Shown: piece after piece, positions 9,215-17,482 of the stretch
Position numbering within the stretch: the stretch's first letter is position 1
How the letters are laid out: each line of letters begins with the position of its first letter
DNA from: Sulfitobacter sp. F26204
Lineage (GTDB): Bacteria; Pseudomonadota; Alphaproteobacteria; Rhodobacterales; Rhodobacteraceae
Length of the DNA stretch: 64,000 nt
NCBI RefSeq assembly: GCF_026410305.1
Contig: NZ_JAPMLQ010000001.1
Span: 62,001 to 126,000 of the forward strand
Direction: 5' to 3'
Program-made: the position numbers and the translations under genes
Notes under the pieces: generated by a model
Databases searched by the model: none
Told to the model about the DNA's origin: nothing
The model's input: the letters and a program-made list of their open reading frames with translations, nothing else

Positions 9215-10099
9215 TCAGATGATGGTGTGGCCAGCCAGGCGCAGGCGGCGGGCGATTTCAGCGATATGCGCAGGGCTGACTTCGCAACAGCCGCCGATGA
9301 TCGTTGCACCCTGATCAACCCAGGCCATCGCGTGCTCCGCGTAGAACTTGGGTGTTAAATCATGACGCGCGGTCAGGGAATCCACGGTAGGACGTGCAGT
9401 GAGGAACCCAGCGCTGATTTGTTCAAATCCGTTAGCATAGGCTCCATATGGCAGGCCGGATTGCGCCAGTATGTCAAGCGCGGCGGGGATCGCCTCAGGG
9501 GCGGAACAATTGACAAGCACGGCTGCCGCGTCTGATTGAGCGATGACGGGCAAGACATCGGCCAAAGCCTCGCCCGAGCGCAGTTCAGTGCCGTCCTTGT
9601 CGCGGACCGAAAGTGAGAGCCAGACAGGTTTGTGATATCCACAGGTTGCCGCCAGCACGTCCCGGGCATGGGCGATAGAGACTACTGTCTCAGCGATCAA
9701 CAGATCACAGGCCGGCGCGAGGGTTCTGGCCACTTCCGCGAACAGCGGCACGGCTTCTGCCGAGGCGGGGTGCAAATCGGGGCGGTAGGATGCGCGAAGC
9801 GGGCCGATCGCACCGGCAACACGGGCAGAGCCGCAATTCCGGACCTCGTCCAGAGCCATGCGAAGCAGACTGTCGAACTGGTCGGCAACCTCGGTACCCG
9901 ACAGCCTGTCGCGGTGGATGGCGTAGGTGTTGGTTGTGGCAACACTTGCCCCCGCCTTCGCAAAGTCGCGGTGCACCTGGGCGACCAGACCGGGACAGTC
10001 CATCATCACTTGAGTCGACCAAAGCGGCGTCGGGCGGTCTCCGGCGCGATGAACAAGTTCCTGCCCCATACCTCCATCCAAAAGGGTGATCCCGGTCAT
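9215..10099 (-). CDS. Homocysteine S-methyltransferase-family protein (betaine-homocysteine methyltransferase-like)
   Basis: 294 residues forming the Zn-dependent homocysteine-methyltransferase barrel. The zinc ligands are visible: Cys in VLVNCSAPEA and the paired cysteines in GGCCEVSPAHI near the C-terminus. LLDGGMGQEL opens the protein as in the family. Members move a methyl group from betaine, S-methylmethionine or similar donors to homocysteine. Sitting between two dimethylglycine-dehydrogenase-like genes, a betaine donor would make sense because it would produce dimethylglycine for them; this is inference. Its ATG overlaps the stop of the upstream gene (ATGA, 10096-10099), indicating coupled translation. 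Confidence 0.85.
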   Translation of the reverse strand: MTGITLLDGGMGQELVHRAGDRPTPLWSTQVMMDCPGLVAQVHRDFAKAGASVATTNTYAIHRDRLSGTEVADQFDSLLRMALDEVRNCGSARVAGAIGPLRASYRPDLHPASAEAVPLFAEVARTLAPACDLLIAETVVSIAHARDVLAATCGYHKPVWLSLSVRDKDGTELRSGEALADVLPVIAQSDAAAVLVNCSAPEAIPAALDILAQSGLPYGAYANGFEQISAGFLTARPTVDSLTARHDLTPKFYAEHAMAWVDQGATIIGGCCEVSPAHIAEIARRLRLAGHTII

Positions 10100-12543
10100 G
10101 CGCGGATACGCGTATTGTCAGGGTCCCAGAGCGGCGCATCGGGCTGCACCGTTGCTTTGCACATCTTGCCAAAGATGTTGATTTCAACTTCGGTGCTCGG
10201 TGTGGCCAGTTCCGCTTTGATCATGCCCAGCGCGATGGATTTGCCCACGCGGTAGCCCCAATCGCCCGAGGTGGTTTCGCCAACAACCTCTCCATTGTGC
10301 CAGACGGTCGACATGTAAGGCGCGTCCTGATCACCAGCCTCGACAGTCATGGTGACAAACCGCTTCTTGCTGCCTTGCTGCTTTTCTGCCTGCAAGGCCG
10401 CCTTGCCGGGGAAATCCTGCGGCTTGTCCAGTTTGACAAAACGTTCTAGCCCCGCTTCCAGCAGGGTGTAATCGGTGGACAGGTCACCCTTCCACGCACG
10501 GTAACCCTTTTCGATGCGCAGTGAGTTCAGGGCGAACATGCCGAAAGGTTTGGCCCCAGCCCCGATCACCGCATCATATAGCGCAGGAATATCCGCGTTT
10601 GCGGCGTGGATTTCCCAACCGAGTTCGCCGGCGAAGGACACACGCGCCAAGGCGCAGCTGATTCCCGCGACTTTGGCGGGTTGGGTGGATAGCCATGATG
10701 CGGCGAGGTCCGCTTTGGTACCCAGCGTCACGAACAAGTCGCGCGCCTTGGGTCCGGTGACAATCAGCGTGGAATATTCCGTGGTGTGATCGGTCAGGGT
10801 CAGACCAACGGTAAGGTTGTTTTGCAATAATGCATGGTCATGCCACTGTGCCGTCGCGGCAGTGATCAGGGTAAAGAAGTCCGCGTCGTGGCGCATGATC
10901 GACATTTCCGTCAGGATACGCCCTCGGCTGTCCGGGAAATAGGCCAGATTCATGCGGCCTACCTTGGGCAAGCCTCCCGAAATCATGCCGCGCAGCCATT
11001 CGGCAGCACCCGCGCCGCTCAGGTTGAAGCGCGAGAAACCCGGCAGGTCAAGGACGCCAACGCCGTCGCGCACCGCTTCGCATTCTTCCTTTATGCGCTT
11101 GGCCCAAGGGCCATTGCGGTCCCAAGTCTGGGTGGCTTCCTCGGACGTGTCATCACCGTCTTGCGCGAACCAATTGGCGCGTTCCCAGCCGTTATAGGCA
11201 CCCATCTGGCCGCCCGCCGCGATGATCTTGTCATGCACGGGCGACAGTTTCTTGTCGCGACCAGCGGGCCATGCATGACGCGGGAAGTGCATGGCATATT
11301 CGTGACCATAGGTTTCCAACGCCTTGGCCAGACAATGATCGTGATCCGTGTAATCGGTGTAGCGGCGCGGATCGACGGCCCACATGTCCAGTTCGGTTTC
11401 GCCGTGCATGATCCATTCGGACAGCACCTTGCCCGCGCCGCCGCCTTGGGCGATGCCGAAGGTAAAGGAGTGGCCTTCAAATGCGTTCTTCACACCGGGC
11501 ATGGGGCCAACCATGGGCAGACCATCAGGAGCATAGGGGATAGGACCGTTGATGTTGCGGCCCACACCGGCGGTGCCCAGAATCGGCACACGGGCCATGG
11601 CATCTTCAATGTAGTGCTCCAGGCGCTCCAGATCGTCGGGATAAAGCTGGAAGGAGAAATCCAGCGGCATGGGATCTTCAGGCGTGACCCAATGGGCCTT
11701 GCAGTTGCGTTCATACGGGCCAAGGTTCAATCCGTTCTTGTCCTGCCGCAGGTAGTAAGAGGTATCGACATCGCGCAGCAGGGGTACCTTGTGGCCCTTT
11801 TCCTTGGTCCATGCCTCCAGCTCTGCGATCGGTTCGGTCAGGAAATACTGGTGCGACATCACCAACATCGGCACGGTACGCCCGCCAAAGGGTTTGAACA
11901 TCTCACCCACGCGCTGTGCGTAATAACCTGCGCAGTTGACGACAAATTCACAGCGGATTTTACCCCTGTCGGTTTTCACGATCCATTCATCGCCATCTCG
12001 TTCGAGACCTGTCGCAGGGCAGAAACGTTCAATCCGGCCTCCTGCATCGCGGGCACCTTTGGCCAGAGCCTGAGTCAATTGCGCCGGATCGATGTCACCA
12101 TCAAGCGGGTCCCATAACCCCCCCTCAAGGTCATGGGTTTCCATGAAGGGGTGCAAATCCTTCAATTCATCGGGCGTGCAGATCTTCATCTCCAGGCCCT
12201 GATATTGTCCCATAGAGGCGACACGTTCGAATTCCATCATCCGCTCTTTGGAATGACCCAGACGGATCGACCCTGTGACGTGGTAGTTCATCGGATAATC
12301 CACATCCGCGCCAAGAGTACGGTACATCGCTGCCGAATCGCGCTGCATGTTCATCACCGCCCAGGACCCGGCAAAATTCGGCACATTGCCTGCCGCGTGC
12401 CAGGTGGACCCCGCCGTCAGTTCGTTCTTCTCCAGCAATACGCAGTCTTTCCAGCCTGCCTTTGCCAGATGATAGAGGGTCGAGGTGCCCACAACACCGC
12501 CACCAATGATGACCACACGGGCCGTTGCTGGAAAATCTGACAT
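10096..12543 (-). CDS. GcvT-fused FAD-dependent demethylase A (dimethylglycine/sarcosine dehydrogenase-like)
   Basis: 815 residues, a paralogue of the 6759-9203 gene with the same two-part design: FAD motif GGGVVG at 14-19, TAGSTWHAAG with the candidate flavin-linked His49, and a GcvT-like half containing SLRIEKGYRAWKGDLS and LEAGLERFVKLDK. The two paralogues differ clearly through the middle domain, which suggests different substrates, for example successive demethylation steps. It lies 12 bases after the GFA gene and its stop overlaps the next start. Cytoplasmic; electrons probably pass to ETF, but no ETF gene is in the window. Confidence 0.88.
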   Translation of the reverse strand: MSDFPATARVVIIGGGVVGTSTLYHLAKAGWKDCVLLEKNELTAGSTWHAAGNVPNFAGSWAVMNMQRDSAAMYRTLGADVDYPMNYHVTGSIRLGHSKERMMEFERVASMGQYQGLEMKICTPDELKDLHPFMETHDLEGGLWDPLDGDIDPAQLTQALAKGARDAGGRIERFCPATGLERDGDEWIVKTDRGKIRCEFVVNCAGYYAQRVGEMFKPFGGRTVPMLVMSHQYFLTEPIAELEAWTKEKGHKVPLLRDVDTSYYLRQDKNGLNLGPYERNCKAHWVTPEDPMPLDFSFQLYPDDLERLEHYIEDAMARVPILGTAGVGRNINGPIPYAPDGLPMVGPMPGVKNAFEGHSFTFGIAQGGGAGKVLSEWIMHGETELDMWAVDPRRYTDYTDHDHCLAKALETYGHEYAMHFPRHAWPAGRDKKLSPVHDKIIAAGGQMGAYNGWERANWFAQDGDDTSEEATQTWDRNGPWAKRIKEECEAVRDGVGVLDLPGFSRFNLSGAGAAEWLRGMISGGLPKVGRMNLAYFPDSRGRILTEMSIMRHDADFFTLITAATAQWHDHALLQNNLTVGLTLTDHTTEYSTLIVTGPKARDLFVTLGTKADLAASWLSTQPAKVAGISCALARVSFAGELGWEIHAANADIPALYDAVIGAGAKPFGMFALNSLRIEKGYRAWKGDLSTDYTLLEAGLERFVKLDKPQDFPGKAALQAEKQQGSKKRFVTMTVEAGDQDAPYMSTVWHNGEVVGETTSGDWGYRVGKSIALGMIKAELATPSTEVEINIFGKMCKATVQPDAPLWDPDNTRIRA

Positions 12544-12555
12544 GTGAAAGCTCCG

Positions 12556-12939
12556 TTATTGATCCTGCTGTGGCAGGCCGTCGGCGATGTCATAATAATC
12601 GCCTTTGTCTGCGACAAAGATGTGTTTCTCCGTATGAATGCCTGTGGCACCATCAAGGGTGCCTGACATGATGGAGGTCGCGCCGCCGTCAGCCTCATGC
12701 CGCCAGAACAGCGAGGATCCGCAGCGATGACAAAAACCACGTTCGGCGCTGGCGCTGGAGCGATACCATTGCAGGGTCTCGTCCCTGGTGATTTCCAGTT
12801 GTTCTGGCCTGACCTGCGTTGCCGAAACATAATGCCCGCTGGTCTTGCGGCACTGGACGCAATGACAGGCGACTGAATTGCGCAATGCGCCTGTCAACTT
12901 GTATGTGACCCCGTCACAAAGGCAGCTTCCCTTGTGCAT
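12556..12939 (-). CDS. GFA (glutathione-dependent formaldehyde-activating)-family protein
   Basis: 127 residues starting at ATG 12939; a longer frame exists upstream, but MHKGSCLCDGVTY is the usual family start. Zinc-binding cysteines are in place: C6 and C8, C25, C27 and C30 (ACHCVQC), C70 and C73 (GFCHRCGSSLFW). The family includes Gfa, once described as speeding glutathione-formaldehyde adduct formation, though many members have unknown roles. In this operon a formaldehyde or one-carbon role is attractive because N-demethylation can release formaldehyde, but that is inferred from context only. The gene begins one base after the LysE stop codon. Confidence 0.88.
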   Translation of the reverse strand: MHKGSCLCDGVTYKLTGALRNSVACHCVQCRKTSGHYVSATQVRPEQLEITRDETLQWYRSSASAERGFCHRCGSSLFWRHEADGGATSIMSGTLDGATGIHTEKHIFVADKGDYYDIADGLPQQDQ

Positions 12940-12940
12940 A

Positions 12941-13561
12941 TTACACCCTCCCCGGTGCTGAAGTACTGCCCAGAAGCAGCCCGTAAATGATGAAGCAAAC
13001 CGCCATGATGCGGCGAAACCAGACATTGAACACCGCCCCTAGGGCAGCGCGCCCGATTCCTGCGCCAAGGGCGGAGAATCCCGTGTAGCTTAGGGCGGTC
13101 AGGCTAAGCGCGGTTGGCACGATTACGACCATCTGATCCCAGATCGGCACATCCGGTTGCACAAATTGCGAGAAAGCGGCGAGGTATCCTGCCACGCTTT
13201 TGGGATTAATCGTGGCGATCGCAAAGGCACGCAGGTAGATCGAAGATGGCGGGCGTTCGTCTACCTTGGGGGGCGTGCCGGCCATACGCCAACCGCGGAT
13301 GCCGATATATATCAGAAATCCCGCCCCGACATATTTCGCGATACCAAAGGCAGCTTCGGATGTGGCGATGAGCGTGGTGATGCCGAAAGCGGAAAGCAGC
13401 AGGAAAAGCATGGCCTGGGTCAGGATCGCCAGAACACCGATCATGGAACGACGAAGCCCGATCGTCATGCCGTTGGTGATGCAATTGACGGCGTTCGGTC
13501 CCGGTGTGGTGACAAAAACCACCCAGAACAGCGCGAATATGATCCATGCTTCGAAACTCAT
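12941..13561 (-). CDS. LysE/RhtB-family amino-acid exporter
   Basis: 206 residues, inner membrane, about six hydrophobic segments. The N-terminus MSFEAWIIFALFWVVFVTTPGPNA (quoted only in part here: VVFVTTPGPNA) has the TPGPN motif typical of LysE exporters. A start further upstream is possible, but ATG 13559-13561 fits the family and overlaps the stop of the XRE gene as TGATG, so coupling is likely. Exporters of this family remove excess amino acids or derivatives. In this operon the cargo may be glycine, a methylated glycine or a related amine (inference). Confidence 0.85.
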   Translation of the reverse strand: MSFEAWIIFALFWVVFVTTPGPNAVNCITNGMTIGLRRSMIGVLAILTQAMLFLLLSAFGITTLIATSEAAFGIAKYVGAGFLIYIGIRGWRMAGTPPKVDERPPSSIYLRAFAIATINPKSVAGYLAAFSQFVQPDVPIWDQMVVIVPTALSLTALSYTGFSALGAGIGRAALGAVFNVWFRRIMAVCFIIYGLLLGSTSAPGRV

Positions 13562-14133
13562 CAATACACCGGCGGGGCGATGACCCAAATCGCGACAGCA
13601 GGCTTGTCATAGGGGTTGGCCCAACGAAACGCTTCGCCACGGATACGAAAACTGTCTCCGGGATTGATCTGATGGGTGACGCCTTCGATTTCGATATCCA
13701 ATTGGCCGGACACGACATAGCCAACTTCCTGGGTCGGGCGCCTGACCGGGTTCTTGATCCTGCTGTGCGGCGCAAATGTCGAATGTACCATTTCAAAGTC
13801 ATCGGTCAGGTCGGGTGAAAGCAGTTCCTCGATCAGCCCGGCGGTCTGCGACCCGATAGGGCGGCGTGCATCGCGCCGCACAACATATCCCGCTTCATGT
13901 GCCGGGGCGGCGGCGTGGCGGAACAGCATCGAAACAGAGACCCCCAACTTACCGGCGATGTCGCGTAGATCCGTGATTGACGGTTCGGAGATGTCGCGCT
14001 CAACCTGACTGAGCCACCCGACGGAACGACCCAGCATGTCGGCCATTTCCACCAGAGTCAGCCCTCGGGTCTTGCGCAGTGCCCGCAGGTCTGCCCCCAG
14101 TGTTTCCGGGGTATCCGGTAGGCAGTGTTGCAT
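13561..14133 (-). CDS. XRE-family regulator with C-terminal cupin domain
   Basis: 190 residues: an N-terminal helix-turn-helix of the Cro/C1 type (about 12-70, with LRKTRGLTLVEMADMLGRSV and a recognition segment up to GVSVSMLF) and a small cupin domain near the C-terminus (TQEVGYVVSGQLDIEIEG, NPGDSFRI). Such proteins often sense a small metabolite in the cupin and control adjacent amine or amino-acid genes. It is the first gene of the demethylase operon. Two identical-architecture palindromes lie right in front of it (14143-14206), the obvious place for its own binding. GGAG precedes the ATG. The effector is unknown. Confidence 0.9.
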   Translation of the reverse strand: MQHCLPDTPETLGADLRALRKTRGLTLVEMADMLGRSVGWLSQVERDISEPSITDLRDIAGKLGVSVSMLFRHAAAPAHEAGYVVRRDARRPIGSQTAGLIEELLSPDLTDDFEMVHSTFAPHSRIKNPVRRPTQEVGYVVSGQLDIEIEGVTHQINPGDSFRIRGEAFRWANPYDKPAVAIWVIAPPVY

Positions 14134-14142
14134 AGTAACTCC

Positions 14143-14206
14143 GTGAAATTATTGCGTTGGATTTCACGTAATATCAGATCTGTGAAAAAATCCAGTCTTA
14201 TTTCAC
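14143..14206. promoter_or_regulatory. Two GTGAAAW-N11-ATTTCAC palindromes, probable operators of the XRE-cupin regulator
   Basis: GTGAAAT (14143-14149) and ATTTCAC (14161-14167) form a perfect palindrome with 11 bases between. GTGAAAA (14182-14188) and ATTTCAC (14200-14206) repeat the same layout. The centres are 39 bp apart. The first site lies within 10 bases of the regulator start, and the second reaches the stop codon of the upstream gene. This fits dimers of the encoded HTH protein binding its own promoter. Confidence 0.65.
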
Positions 14207-14656
14207 GGTGGAAAAGGTTCTATTCAGAATATGTACCAGGGCATCTGCATCCGTCTGATGAAAAGCGTCAGGCCGGTTACTGTCAATATCAAGCACCGCA
14301 ATCAACTCCCCCGCACCGTTCAAAACCGGGAGCACCAATTCAGAACGAGTCGAGGAGGCGCAGGCGATATGACCAGGAAAGGCATCAACGTCCGCAACCA
14401 ACTGCACTTCGCGGGTTCGCGCTGCCGCGCCGCAAACCCCTCGTGAAAAGGGAATGACCAGACAGCCATGGCTCCCCTGATAAGGCCCGATCTTGAGCAG
14501 CTCAGGCGAAACAACGCGATAAAACCCAGTCCAGTCGAACCGATCATCTGCATGGTGGATTTCGCAGGTGAGTGTCGCCATAAGCGCAATTACATCGGTT
14601 TCGCCTTCGGTGAGCGCAGAAATTGTTTTGGCAAGCCTGGGGTAATCAACCTGCAT
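14198..14656 (-). CDS. msrC: Free methionine-(R)-sulfoxide reductase (GAF domain)
   Basis: 152 residues, a single GAF domain. It reduces free methionine-R-sulfoxide using active-site cysteines. Cys65, Cys75 and Cys99 keep exactly the spacing of the E. coli enzyme (84, 94, 118). Family motifs are visible: WTGFYRV, GPYQGSHGC, RGVCGAAA and FPGHIACASSTRSELVLP, then AVLDIDSNRPDAF. Cytoplasmic oxidative-damage repair. It is transcribed in the same direction as the thiolase upstream and the demethylase operon downstream, but the operator-like region at its 3' end suggests a new transcription unit begins there. Confidence 0.92.
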   Translation of the reverse strand: MQVDYPRLAKTISALTEGETDVIALMATLTCEIHHADDRFDWTGFYRVVSPELLKIGPYQGSHGCLVIPFSRGVCGAAARTREVQLVADVDAFPGHIACASSTRSELVLPVLNGAGELIAVLDIDSNRPDAFHQTDADALVHILNRTFSTVK

Positions 14657-14708
14657 GGGGCAGTCCTCTTTGGCTGTTCTGGGACGGTATATAAGGCCAA
14701 AAAGAGGG

Positions 14709-15881
14709 TCAGAGACGCTCTATTGCTATGGCTGTGCCTTCGCCGCCACCGATGCAAATGGCCGCCACACCGCGTTTTAGATTGCGCTTTTCAAGGGCGT
14801 TGAGCAGCGTGACCATAATGCGGGCACCGGATGCACCGATAGGATGGCCTAATGCGCAGGCCCCGCCGTTTACGTTAACAATGTCATGGCTAAGTCCCAT
14901 TTCATGCATGAAGGCCATCGGAACCACGGCAAAGGCTTCGTTCACTTCCCACAGATCCACATCTTCTTTGGTCCAGCCGATCTGCTTGAGCAGCTTTTGT
15001 GCAGCAGGCACAGGCGCGGTTGTGAAAAGACCCGGTGCCTGGGCGTGGCTGGCATGGCCCAGAACCCGAGCCCGGATATTGAGACCCTGTGCCTTGGCGG
15101 TGTCTTCGCTCGCCAGCACAAGGGCGGCAGCCCCATCAGAAATCGAAGAAGAATTCGCCGCCGTCACTGTGCCGCCCTCACGGAAGGCCGGCTTGAGTTG
15201 CGGGATCTTTTCAGGGCGGGCATTCCCGGGTTGTTCGTCGGTTTCTACGTTGGTCTTGCCCTTGCGTGTGGTAAGTTCCACGGGCGTAATCTCGTCCGCA
15301 AAGGCACCGCTTTCTTGCGCTTCAAGCGCCCGTGACAAGGAGGCCATTGCATAGGCATCCTGCTTTTCCCGGGTGAATTGATAGGTTTCCGCACAATCTT
15401 CGGCAAAGGTACCCATCAAGCGACCTTTTTCGTAGGCGTCTTCCAGACCGTCCAGAAACATGTGGTCAACCACGGCCGCATGACCCAAACGTGCCCCGCC
15501 GCGCATCTTGGGAAGGACGTATGGCGCATTGGTCATGCTTTCCATACCACCCACGACCATCACAGAGGTCGTACCCAGTGCAATCTGGTCGAACCCGATC
15601 ATGGCTGCTTTCATGCCGGAGCCGCACATCTTGTTGAGGGTTGTGGCTGGTATGTCTTCGCCCAGACCGGCGGCAAATCCCGCCTGGCGGGCGGGGGCCT
15701 GTCCCTGTCCCGCAGGCAGCACGCAACCCATCAGGATTTCCTGCACGGCCGCAGGTCCGGCGTTGTTCAACGCCGCCTTGATCGCGTATCCGCCGAGGGC
15801 CGAAGCGGTAAGTCCGGAAAACGCCCCTTGAAAACCACCCATCGGTGTACGTGCGGCACCAGCGATTACAACATTATGCAT
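14709..15881 (-). CDS. Acetyl-CoA C-acetyltransferase (thiolase)
   Basis: 390 residues, thiolase superfamily. The acylated cysteine is Cys86 in NKMCGSGMKA; the other active-site parts are NGGACALGHPIGASGARI near the C-terminus and CIGGGEGTA. Length and motifs fit biosynthetic or degradative acetyl-CoA acetyltransferases that condense or split acetoacetyl-CoA, for example in polyhydroxybutyrate or short-chain fatty acid metabolism. No PhaB or other pathway gene is next to it, so the pathway is open. It is divergent from the STAS gene; the shared gap is 88 bases. An imperfect hairpin downstream (14665-14708) has no T run. Confidence 0.92.
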   Translation of the reverse strand: MHNVVIAGAARTPMGGFQGAFSGLTASALGGYAIKAALNNAGPAAVQEILMGCVLPAGQGQAPARQAGFAAGLGEDIPATTLNKMCGSGMKAAMIGFDQIALGTTSVMVVGGMESMTNAPYVLPKMRGGARLGHAAVVDHMFLDGLEDAYEKGRLMGTFAEDCAETYQFTREKQDAYAMASLSRALEAQESGAFADEITPVELTTRKGKTNVETDEQPGNARPEKIPQLKPAFREGGTVTAANSSSISDGAAALVLASEDTAKAQGLNIRARVLGHASHAQAPGLFTTAPVPAAQKLLKQIGWTKEDVDLWEVNEAFAVVPMAFMHEMGLSHDIVNVNGGACALGHPIGASGARIMVTLLNALEKRNLKRGVAAICIGGGEGTAIAIERL

Positions 15882-15969
15882 TTTGGTATCCTTTGGTCAG
15901 CTTGATCATAACTTGGTAAGAAATTCGGCTTATGCCGTTTGACATGCACCAATTATGTGGCGTTTTTCA

Positions 15970-16308
15970 ATGGAACTACAGATAAAAACAAAGGGTGAAA
16001 TTTGCATCCTCAGTGTCCAGGAGCCACGCATTGATGCGGCCGTCGCACTGGAGTTCAAGGAAGCCGTGCGTCAAGGCACAGAAGACGCCCCGGAAGAGGT
16101 GATTCTGGACCTGACCCAGGTAACATTTATAGATTCCAGTGGATTGGGCGCGATTGTCGCCACAATGAAACATCTGGCCCCCAGCCGCCAGCTGTTATTG
16201 GCGGGCCTCAGCCCTGCTGTGGAAAAAGTGTTTCAGCTGACGCGGATGGATTCGGTTTTCCGGATTTTCCTGACTCTTGAGGAAGCTTTAAGTGCAAAAT
16301 GTGAGTGA
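15970..16308 (+). CDS. STAS-domain anti-sigma factor antagonist
   Basis: 112 residues, one STAS domain. In partner-switching systems such proteins are phosphorylated on a serine by a kinase-type anti-sigma factor and, when unphosphorylated, bind that factor. The site is VTFIDSSGLGAIV, with Ser56/Ser57. ATG 15970 gives the normal family start; ATG 15955 would add five residues, and neither has a strong ribosome site. The stop overlaps the start of the kinase-like partner gene by 17 bases. No PP2C phosphatase or sigma factor is adjacent, so the controlled target is elsewhere. Confidence 0.88.
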   Translation: MELQIKTKGEICILSVQEPRIDAAVALEFKEAVRQGTEDAPEEVILDLTQVTFIDSSGLGAIVATMKHLAPSRQLLLAGLSPAVEKVFQLTRMDSVFRIFLTLEEALSAKCE

Positions 16309-16789
16309 GACCTCGCGGGAATCGGGCAAAACGCCGCAAGCGGGCCTGTTGGCACCGTTCGACGTCCATGTGCAAAGCGGGCCGAAGGCCGTGCGTACTG
16401 CATTGCTTGAAATCATCAACGGATTGGGTCCGCTGAAACTTGATGTTGAGGAAACCAGCACCTTGGAACTGGTTCTCGCCGAAGCGTTGAACAACGTGGT
16501 TGAACACGCATATACAGAACCGAATGCGGCAGGGGAAATTCACATCAGCCTCCGGCATCGTCGCGATGGTCTTCACGTACAGATTTGCGATTGGGGGAAC
16601 CCGATGCCTGATGGTGTGGTTCCCCTGGGTCAGCTTGCCGCATTAGACGGTGATGTGATAGATCTGCCCGAAGGTGGGTTCGGCTGGTTTCTGATCAGGG
16701 ATCTGGCGAAAGATGTCGTCTACAAACGTATCGGTGCCAAGAACCAATTAAGACTCAGAATCGCTGTCGCTTATCGGCAAGGGATATGA
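16292..16789 (+). CDS. Anti-sigma factor kinase-like ATP-binding protein (RsbW/SpoIIAB family)
   Basis: 165 residues with the GHKL ATPase fold: N-box EALNNVVEHAY (64-74), G1-like CDWGNPMPDG, and G2-like EGGFGWFLIRDL. The start is GTG 16292, chosen because GAGG at about 16279-16283 lies correctly upstream. It would phosphorylate the STAS protein encoded just before it and otherwise bind a sigma factor or another output protein. The two genes overlap and are surely co-transcribed. Compared with RsbW it has an extended N-terminus of about 20 residues. Confidence 0.86.
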   Translation: MQNVSETSRESGKTPQAGLLAPFDVHVQSGPKAVRTALLEIINGLGPLKLDVEETSTLELVLAEALNNVVEHAYTEPNAAGEIHISLRHRRDGLHVQICDWGNPMPDGVVPLGQLAALDGDVIDLPEGGFGWFLIRDLAKDVVYKRIGAKNQLRLRIAVAYRQGI

Positions 16790-17070
16790 GGCGACCATCC
16801 TCACCAACTCATGATCAGACTTTCTCCCCAATATTCAAATTTTGAGGAAAATTCGCGGTGCCACAGTATTGCCGCGAAAATTCCTTGAACCGCCGCATCG
16901 CCATCATACTATCGCCTTTGTCAGAGGACATACCTGCCGTTGTAGCTGCATATGGCTTCCGTCGGCACCACGTTTAATAGCCCCCACCCAGTGCGTGGTG
17001 TCGACGAACTTTCCAAAATCCAAAATTTTGCGACACTTGTCACGGCGCAGGCCTGTTGCCAGCAACCGTT
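16790..17070. other. Intergenic region without a supported gene
   Basis: 281 bases between the convergent kinase-like gene and hspQ. An imperfect inverted repeat is present: 16846-16858 and 16872-16884 (GGAAAATTCGCGG against CCGCGAAAATTCC, two mismatches, 13-base gap). A 38-codon frame with a poor ribosome site exists on the minus strand. No terminator with a T run is clear. Confidence 0.5.
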
Positions 17071-17397
17071 CTAGTTAAGTTGGAAATGCAGCGGATAGGC
17101 ACCATCCGTGAAGGGGCCAAAGAGATCCGGAATGTCAGGATGATCAACCGGTTCGCCAGAGTAATCCGCAACCAGATTTTGTTCTGACACATAGGCAACG
17201 TAATAGCTTTGGTCGTTTTCCGCCAACAGGTGATAGAACGGCTGATCTTTGATCGGTCTGCTGTCCTCGGGGATCGCCTCGTACCACTCATCAGTATTTG
17301 CAAATTCAGGGTCCACGTCAAAAATCACCCCGCGAAAGGGATGTTTCTTGTGCCTGACGACTTGGCCCAGATGATATTTCGCGCGCGTGCGTAGCAT
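17071..17397 (-). CDS. hspQ: Heat shock protein HspQ (hemimethylated DNA-binding YccV-like)
   Basis: 108 residues starting at ATG 17397 (MLRTRAKYHLGQVV), which is the family start; the frame stays open further upstream but that part is not protein-like. Family features: GQVVRHKKHPFRGVIFDVDPEF, then YHLLAENDQSYYVAYVSEQNL. In E. coli HspQ is a small cytoplasmic protein that acts as a Lon specificity factor and was earlier reported to bind hemimethylated DNA. Divergent from the AEC transporter. No sigma-32-like promoter could be called with confidence. Confidence 0.9.
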   Translation of the reverse strand: MLRTRAKYHLGQVVRHKKHPFRGVIFDVDPEFANTDEWYEAIPEDSRPIKDQPFYHLLAENDQSYYVAYVSEQNLVADYSGEPVDHPDIPDLFGPFTDGAYPLHFQLN

Positions 17398-17482
17398 AAC
17401 ATTGCAGCCCCTATCTTTCGTTAGTACTCGTTTCAAGAGGCTTTTGTCCAATAACGTCCTTTCAATCACAGGAAACAAACTG

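Noticed and set aside
14665..14708. Possible terminator between thiolase and methionine sulfoxide reductase genes
   Set aside because: The stem CCTCTTTGGC/GCCAAAAAGAGG has a bulge and a 21-base loop and no T run on the minus strand.
16815..16931. 38-codon minus-strand frame between the anti-sigma kinase gene and hspQ
   Set aside because: Ribosome site too close to the ATG and no known similarity; probably chance.
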